Shown: positions 6,411 through 10,989 of the stretch, in pieces | Layout: every line of letters begins with the position of its first letter | How positions within the stretch are numbered: position 1 is the first letter of the stretch | Source: an uncultured Collinsella sp. | Lineage (GTDB): Bacteria; Actinomycetota; Coriobacteriia; Coriobacteriales; Coriobacteriaceae | DNA: 10,989 nucleotides | Assembly (NCBI GenBank): GCA_900764025.1 | Contig: CAAFMM010000409.1 | Location: 1 to 10,989, forward strand | Direction: 5' to 3' | Notes under the pieces: generated by a model | Databases searched by the model: none | Told to the model about the DNA's origin: nothing | What the model saw: only the letters and a program-made list of their open reading frames with translations | Position numbers and translations under genes: made by a program

Positions 6411-9187
6411 CAGAATCCTCCAAACTCACGATCTTCACGTGCCATCTCGGCGTCGACAGACTCCAGCGCGGCGAGCCCCTCCTCGTCCAGCAGGACCTCG
6501 CGCGGCTTGGAACCGTCGGGCGGACCGACGACACCTTTTTCTTCCAGCATGTCCATAATACGCCCGGCGCGCGCATAGCCAACCTTGAGGCGGCGTTGCA
6601 GGCCAGATGTGGAGCCCAGCTGCGATTCCACCACAATATGGGCGGCTTCCCAGATAAGCGGGTCGTCGTCTTGCGGCTCGGCAACGCCCGTGCGGACAAT
6701 GCCGCCACCACCCATGGACATGGAAGCGGGCGCCACGGCAGACAGGATCTCCTCATGGTAGTCGGGCTCGCTCTGCGACTTAACGAACTCGACGATCTCG
6801 TTGATCTCGTCGTCCGAGACAAAACAGCCCTGGATACGGCGGGGCTTGCCCCAGTCGACCTTGGAGAACAGCATGTCGCCCAAACCGGTGAGCTTTTCGG
6901 CGCCCATCTGGTCGATAATGACGCGAGAATCGATGCCCGTAGCAACGTTAAAGGCAATACGGTTGGTGATGTTGGCCTTAATAAGACCCGTCACCACGTT
7001 GGAGCTGGGGCGCTGCGTAGCCACGATAAGGTGAATACCGGCGGCACGGCCCAGCTGGGCGATACGGACGATCGAGGCCTCGACATCCTTGCCGGCAACC
7101 ATCATCAGGTCCGAAAGCTCGTCGATGATGATGACCAGATAGGGCATCTTTTGCGGTGGGTTATCGTAGTGTTCAAACTCGCCGGCGGCCTGCTTTTCGT
7201 TGTAGGTCGAAATCTTGCGAACGTTAAGGCGCTCGAAGACCTTCAGGCGACGCTCCATCTCGGACACGGCCCACTGCAGTGCACTGGCCGCCTGCTTGGG
7301 CTCGGTCACCACGGGCACGTAGAGATGCGGCAGGCCGTTATAGCCCGCAAGCTCGACACGCTTGGGGTCGACCATGATCAGGCGAACGTCCTCGGGAAGA
7401 GCGCGCATAAGCAAGGTCGTGATGATGGAGTTGATCATGACCGACTTACCCGAACCGGTGGTGCCGGCGATCAGCAGATGGGGCATCTTGGCGAGGTCGG
7501 CGACAACAGGCGTGCCCTCGGCATCGCGACCGATGGCAAGTTCGAGCGGACCGCCCTTCACATAGGGAAGCACGTCGCCCAGATTGACGTTCTGACGCTT
7601 GCGATTGGGAATCTCGATACCAACGAGCGAGGTGCCGGGAATCGGTGCGAAGATGCGCACCGACTGGGCTGCAAGCGAAAGCGCGATATCGTCCTCGAGG
7701 CTCGAGATCTTGCTCACGCGCTCGCCCTCACCGGGCTGCAGCTTAAAGGTCGTGACCGTGGGGCCGGCAATCCAGCCGACGACGCGAGCGCTACGGCCAA
7801 ACTCCAGCAAGGTAGACTGCAGAGACTCGGCAGTCTGTTCCAGCTCCTTGTCAGAAGACGCGGCGGACGCAGACTGCGGGTTGGCGTGTAGAATTTCGAG
7901 CGGCGGGAGCTTCAGGCCGTCCTCTTGTTCGCCCTCGGCATCGACAGTGGTACCGTCCGCTCCCCCATCGCCGGCTGCAACAGAAGCAGCGGAAGCCGAA
8001 GGGACGGAGGAATCGGCAACCTTGGGATGCTTCAGGAAATCGGGGATCTGCGGAGCTGCCGAAACGGGATTCACGGCAAACGGCGGCTCTGACTCATCAG
8101 CCTTGTCCGGGTCGTCTTCCATCGAAAACTGTCCGGTGACCTGTCCTGCCTTGGCACGGCGACGCGGCAGCAAAGTGGTCTTGGCGGTCTCGAGCGGGGC
8201 CTCGTCGTCCTCGTCATCGCCCTCGGTGAGCTCGATTTCGCTATCGGACCAAGACGGGTCGGGCTCGCTCGTGTTGAGCTTGGGCGCGGCCTTGCCCTTC
8301 TTGGTATGGCGGCGCGGCAGCAGCGTGGTCTTGGCGCGCTCGGCCTCCACGGCCTCGGACACGTCGACAAACGGATCATCGTCCTCGTCGTCATCCAAAA
8401 CCGCATCGATATCGCCACCCATGACCGTGGTCACCGCGGCGTCAGTTCCCTTCTGACGCAGAATGCTCAGGTGAGGACGGGCAACGCCGGGAACCGACAA
8501 GGCCTCTTCATCGCCCCACGGGCTCGCATTGACATCGGCACGACGGCGCTCGGCAAAATCAGCAGCGCGATCGCGAGCAGAGCGCAAAACGCCGCCCACC
8601 GAAAAGCCGATAATGACCAAGCCGACGACGACAAGCCCCAGCAAGACAACCATGGCGATAGGTTTACCCAAGGCGTTTTGCAAGGCACTTGCGATAAAAG
8701 CGCCAACGTAGCCGCCCGATGCGGATAGGTTCTGCGGCGTAAACATGAGGTCGCACGAATCGCTCGTACCCGGCACCATCAGCGACAGGATAGAGACAAT
8801 GGCCACAAAGACCACGGCGCCACCCGCGACCGAGCGAATGTTGAGCGGCGAGTCCTCACCCAAAAAGAGCGTGGCGGCAAACAGCAAGATGACGATCGGC
8901 AGCACGTAGGCGCCCAGGCCAAAGCCAAGGTGGTAGAAACCGGCAACCGCAGCCGTCACGGGTGCCGTTGCCGGCGAAATCACGGCAATGAAGGATGCAA
9001 TCGCCAAAACGGCAATGACCACGCCGGCGATATCGCGATTGGCCGAGGGCTCGACCAGGGGCTCGAACTCATCGAACTCCGCCTCGTGACCCTTATTGGC
9101 ACGCAGATGGGAACCGGCACCCTTAGCAGATGCCGGTTGGTTGTTGGCTTTGTTGCCTTTGGCGTTTTGTGCAGATCCGCGCGCCAA
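6410..9187 (-). CDS. ftsK: FtsK/SpoIIIE-type DNA translocase
   Basis: FtsK is a septum-anchored hexameric ATPase that pumps chromosomal DNA and helps resolve and clear termini at division. The 925-residue protein has an N-terminal membrane domain with about four helices (roughly 54-74, 93-110, 119-140, 176-200). An acidic, low-complexity linker (about 205-440) follows, then the motor with alpha domain (about 445-540), Walker A GTTGSGKS (575-582) and Walker B LVIIIDE (684-690, D689/E690), then ATQRPS (723-728). A winged-helix gamma domain (about 846-901, SQLGSTSGLQRRLKVGYARAGRIMDMLEEKGVVG) would read KOPS-like DNA signals. The start is TTG at 9187, six bases after GGAGG. That site lies inside the last codons of the RNase J gene, and no better start exists before the first membrane helix. 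The linker carries a duplicated AKTTLLPRR motif. Its stop overlaps the next gene's start. Confidence 0.95.
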   Translation of the reverse strand: MARGSAQNAKGNKANNQPASAKGAGSHLRANKGHEAEFDEFEPLVEPSANRDIAGVVIAVLAIASFIAVISPATAPVTAAVAGFYHLGFGLGAYVLPIVILLFAATLFLGEDSPLNIRSVAGGAVVFVAIVSILSLMVPGTSDSCDLMFTPQNLSASGGYVGAFIASALQNALGKPIAMVVLLGLVVVGLVIIGFSVGGVLRSARDRAADFAERRRADVNASPWGDEEALSVPGVARPHLSILRQKGTDAAVTTVMGGDIDAVLDDDEDDDPFVDVSEAVEAERAKTTLLPRRHTKKGKAAPKLNTSEPDPSWSDSEIELTEGDDEDDEAPLETAKTTLLPRRRAKAGQVTGQFSMEDDPDKADESEPPFAVNPVSAAPQIPDFLKHPKVADSSVPSASAASVAAGDGGADGTTVDAEGEQEDGLKLPPLEILHANPQSASAASSDKELEQTAESLQSTLLEFGRSARVVGWIAGPTVTTFKLQPGEGERVSKISSLEDDIALSLAAQSVRIFAPIPGTSLVGIEIPNRKRQNVNLGDVLPYVKGGPLELAIGRDAEGTPVVADLAKMPHLLIAGTTGSGKSVMINSIITTLLMRALPEDVRLIMVDPKRVELAGYNGLPHLYVPVVTEPKQAASALQWAVSEMERRLKVFERLNVRKISTYNEKQAAGEFEHYDNPPQKMPYLVIIIDELSDLMMVAGKDVEASIVRIAQLGRAAGIHLIVATQRPSSNVVTGLIKANITNRIAFNVATGIDSRVIIDQMGAEKLTGLGDMLFSKVDWGKPRRIQGCFVSDDEINEIVEFVKSQSEPDYHEEILSAVAPASMSMGGGGIVRTGVAEPQDDDPLIWEAAHIVVESQLGSTSGLQRRLKVGYARAGRIMDMLEEKGVVGPPDGSKPREVLLDEEGLAALESVDAEMAREDREFGGF
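6417..6421 (-). promoter_or_regulatory. Ribosome-binding site of the RodZ-like gene, inside the end of ftsK
   Basis: The minus strand reads GGAGG six bases before the ATG at 6410. It lies in the codons for the last Gly-Gly-Phe of FtsK. With the one-base overlap of TGA and ATG, this indicates translational coupling. Confidence 0.75.
8138..8404. repeat. Duplicated module in the FtsK linker (acidic patch plus AKTTLLPRR)
   Basis: The nine-residue motif AKTTLLPRR occurs twice, at residues 285-293 (bases 8309-8335) and 335-343 (bases 8159-8185), 50 residues apart. Each copy follows an Asp/Glu-rich patch (265-271 and 322-329) and precedes a short basic stretch. The DNA of the two copies is similar but not identical, which suggests an old duplication held by selection on the peptide. 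Confidence 0.7.
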
Positions 9188-9188
9188 A

Positions 9189-10859
9189 CTAAACCTCCAT
9201 GACGACCGGGATGATCATCGGACGGGTGCGCGTACGGCTCCAGATAAAGTTGGAGAGCGAATCGCGCACGGCTTTGCGAATGGCATCGGAGCCGCTGCTG
9301 GTAAAGCTGAACTTGCCCTTCTCGATCGTCTTCATGATGGCTGCGGAGGCATCCTCGGAGAACTGGTCGTCGATGGCAAACGAAACACCGCGGCCCGAGA
9401 ACTCGATTGCCTCGATCTTCTTGTGCTTGAGCGAGACGATGGCAACGGCCGTGACCATACCGTCGTTGGCGAGCTTTTGGCGATCGCGCAGGACGATGGG
9501 GTCGGTGTCGCCGATGCGCAGACCGTCGACATAGACGACGCCGGACTCGACGGGCGCACCGCGCTTGACGATACCGCCGCGCATCTCGAGCGTGTCACCG
9601 TTATCGAGGATAAAGATATGATCGTCCTTAAGGCCCATCTTGCGGGCGAGCTGGGCATGGGCGCGAAGGTGTACGGCCTCGCCGTGAACCGGCATAAAGT
9701 AGGTAGGCTTGGCCATGGCCATCAGGAGCTTGAGCTCCTCCTGGCTGCCGTGGCCCGAGACGTGAACGAGAGCGCGGGACTTATCCCAGACGTCGCAACC
9801 AAGTTTGGCCAGGCTGTTGACGACCTGCTGGACGGCCTTCTCGTTGCCGGGAACGGGAGTTGCCGAGAGGATGACGGTATCGCCCTCATGGATGGAAAGC
9901 GTCTTATGCTCGCCGTTGGCCATGCGGGACAGGGCCGACAGCGGCTCGCCCTGCGAACCGGTGCACATGACGACGATCTTGTCGTCGGGCAGGTTATCAA
10001 TATCGAAGGCATCGAGGATATCGGCATCGTCGATGTTGAGGTAGCCAAGCTCGCGCGCCACGCGGGTGTTGGTGAGCATGGAACGTCCGGTCACGACGAC
10101 CTTGCGGCCGCACTTGCGGGCGGCGTCGCAAATCTGCTGCAGGCGATGGATGTGACTCGAGAACGACGCGACGAACACGCGGCCCGGAGCATTCTTGATG
10201 GCGTGCAGCAGGTTGGGGCCAACTTCGGCCTCGGACTTGGTAAAGCCCGGAACCGTGGCGTTGGTGGAGTCGGAAAGCAACAGGTCGATGCCCTGCTTGG
10301 CAAAGCGGCTGATGGCGGCATAGTCGGGCGTGACACCATCGATGGGCGTCTGGTCGAGCTTAAAGTCGCCCGTGTGCATAACGGTGCCCTGGTTGGTGCG
10401 AATGAACACGCCTAGAGCGCCGGGGATGGAGTGCGTCATGGAGAAGAAATCGAGTGAGATGCCACCGAGATTGACGTGGCTGCCGCCCTTGACCTCGCGG
10501 AACTTGGGTGCGCGAATGCGGAACTCGGAGAGCTTGCCCTCAATAAAACCGAGCGTCAGCTTGCTCGAGAAGATGGGCACCTTGTTGTTGAGGTCCTGCA
10601 ACAGGTACGGAAGCGAACCGGTGTGGTCCTCGTGGCCGTGGGTGACGACGATGCCGCGGAGCTTCTCCTCGTTCTCCAGAACATACGTGTAGTCGGGAAG
10701 CACCAGGTCGATACCGGGCTGGGAGTCGTCGGGGAACATGAGGCCGGCGTCAACGAGCACCATGTCGTCGCCGCACTCGAAGACCGTCATGTTCTTGCCG
10801 ATGCCGTCAAGGCCGCCAAGCGGAATGATCTTCAAAGGAGATGATTTTTTAGCTGCCAT
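9189..10859 (-). CDS. rnj: Ribonuclease J
   Basis: RNase J is a zinc-dependent endo- and 5'-3' exoribonuclease of the metallo-beta-lactamase/beta-CASP family, acting in mRNA decay and rRNA maturation. From the ATG at 10859 it has 556 residues, the normal length. Metal ligands are visible in HGHEDH (H74, H76, D78, H79), SMTHSIPGA (H143), HTGDFKLD (D165) and PVHGE (H392). beta-CASP motifs include SDSTNA (196-201) and SSHIHR (234-239), and MCTGSQGEP lies at 298-306. The C-terminal RNase J domain runs from about 450 and ends in PMIIPVVMEV. An in-frame ATG at 10952 would add an unconserved stretch overlapping the leader hairpin, so I reject it. The chosen ATG has its AAAGGA about 14 bases upstream, an unusually long gap. 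It appears to be the first gene of the unit, and the ftsK start lies one base after its stop. Confidence 0.95.
   Translation of the reverse strand: MAAKKSSPLKIIPLGGLDGIGKNMTVFECGDDMVLVDAGLMFPDDSQPGIDLVLPDYTYVLENEEKLRGIVVTHGHEDHTGSLPYLLQDLNNKVPIFSSKLTLGFIEGKLSEFRIRAPKFREVKGGSHVNLGGISLDFFSMTHSIPGALGVFIRTNQGTVMHTGDFKLDQTPIDGVTPDYAAISRFAKQGIDLLLSDSTNATVPGFTKSEAEVGPNLLHAIKNAPGRVFVASFSSHIHRLQQICDAARKCGRKVVVTGRSMLTNTRVARELGYLNIDDADILDAFDIDNLPDDKIVVMCTGSQGEPLSALSRMANGEHKTLSIHEGDTVILSATPVPGNEKAVQQVVNSLAKLGCDVWDKSRALVHVSGHGSQEELKLLMAMAKPTYFMPVHGEAVHLRAHAQLARKMGLKDDHIFILDNGDTLEMRGGIVKRGAPVESGVVYVDGLRIGDTDPIVLRDRQKLANDGMVTAVAIVSLKHKKIEAIEFSGRGVSFAIDDQFSEDASAAIMKTIEKGKFSFTSSGSDAIRKAVRDSLSNFIWSRTRTRPMIIPVVMEV
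9194..9198 (-). promoter_or_regulatory. Ribosome-binding site that fixes the TTG start of ftsK
   Basis: The minus strand reads GGAGG six bases before the TTG at 9187, within the last codons (Met-Glu-Val) of the RNase J gene. The ideal spacing is the main reason for accepting a TTG start here. Confidence 0.75.
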
Positions 10860-10989
10860 AGGTTCGTGTGGTTTCCTTTCTTCGAAACGGGTCTGGAACA
10901 ACCGACGGGGCGCTTCTGGCAAACCGACCGCCGGGAACGTACAAACATGCATCGCAGAGTCGATGCAATAACCTCAGCATGATACCCAA
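10860..10989 (-). promoter_or_regulatory. Leader and possible promoter of the RNase J operon
   Basis: These 130 bases hold no gene I can support. On the minus strand TATCAT at 10984-10979 resembles a -10 element at 5 of 6 positions. Its -35 would lie about 17 bases further on, outside the window. If it is real, transcription starts near 10972 and the leader is about 110 bases long. That leader would carry a perfect inverted repeat (10948-10967) and a distant AAAGGA ribosome-binding site. The promoter call is weak because half of it cannot be seen. Confidence 0.35.
10948..10967. repeat. Perfect inverted repeat in the RNase J leader
   Basis: TGCATCG (10948-10954) and CGATGCA (10961-10967) are exact reverse complements around a 6-base centre. 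In RNA this is a 7-bp hairpin about 90 bases before the RNase J start. It lacks a clear U-run, so it is not a standard intrinsic terminator. It may be an operator, a leader hairpin or a weak terminator of a gene upstream of the window. Confidence 0.6.

Noticed and set aside
6401..7891. 496-codon open frame on the plus strand
   Set aside because: It is antisense to the conserved motor domain of ftsK, with a composition typical of a shadow frame and no motif.
7599..8456. 285-codon Ser-rich frame on the plus strand
   Set aside because: It is opposite the acidic linker of ftsK. The serine richness simply mirrors Asp/Glu/Ala codons on the other strand.
9096..10415. 439-codon open frame on the plus strand
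   Set aside because: It lies opposite the RNase J gene and the start of ftsK, and its translation shows no family features.
10860..10952. N-terminal extension of RNase J from an ATG at 10952
   Set aside because: The added 31 residues do not resemble the family, overlap the leader hairpin, and have no ribosome-binding site. The family start aligns with MAAKKSS at 10859.
1..10989. Defence island, prophage, mobile element, CRISPR array or other undescribed system
   Set aside because: All coding space is taken by well-known housekeeping families in a conserved order. There are no transposase, integrase, spaced direct repeats or sharp changes of composition.

Overview
The window is a compact stretch of bacterial core genome. 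Every gene I can support lies on the minus strand, so it reads from right to left. The GC-rich coding sequence, the style of RecA, and the order RNase J – FtsK – RodZ-like protein – RimO – PgsA – CinA – RecA – RecX point to an actinobacterium. Class Coriobacteriia, and something like Collinsella, is my best guess, but this rests on recognition and was not computed. Parts of this order are shared with other Actinobacteria (RNase J, ftsK, pgsA, recA-recX) and with Firmicutes (ymfM/rodZ-pgsA-cinA-recA).

Layout from right to left. A 130-base leader at 10860-10989 holds a possible -10 element and a perfect 7-bp inverted repeat. RNase J (10859-9189) is followed after one base by an FtsK/SpoIIIE translocase (9187-6410, TTG start). 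The FtsK stop overlaps the start of a RodZ-like HTH membrane protein (6410-4896) by one base. A YajQ-family protein (4869-4372), RimO (4345-2996), PgsA (2986-2348, GTG start) and a stand-alone CinA C-terminal domain (2335-1805) follow with gaps of 9-26 bases. This looks like one seven-gene transcription unit. It closes with a 10-bp-stem hairpin at 1774-1797, just after the cinA stop.

A 257-base intergenic region then separates this unit from recA. It holds three tandem 11-bp repeats and a well-formed promoter (TTGACC, 17 bp, TATTAT). The spacer of that promoter contains a perfect LexA-type palindrome. recA (1547-399) and recX (387 to beyond the left edge) form a damage-inducible pair.

The genes cover RNA decay and processing (RNase J), chromosome segregation (FtsK), cell shape (RodZ-like), ribosomal protein S12 modification (RimO), phosphatidylglycerol synthesis (PgsA), pyridine nucleotide salvage (CinA/PncC domain) and DNA repair (RecA, RecX). 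I saw no mobile elements, CRISPR arrays, tRNA or rRNA genes, phage genes or defence genes, and I do not see an undescribed system. The less ordinary parts are the 11-bp repeats upstream of recA, an RG-rich cytoplasmic linker and a repetitive acidic tail in the RodZ-like protein, and a duplicated short motif in the FtsK linker.
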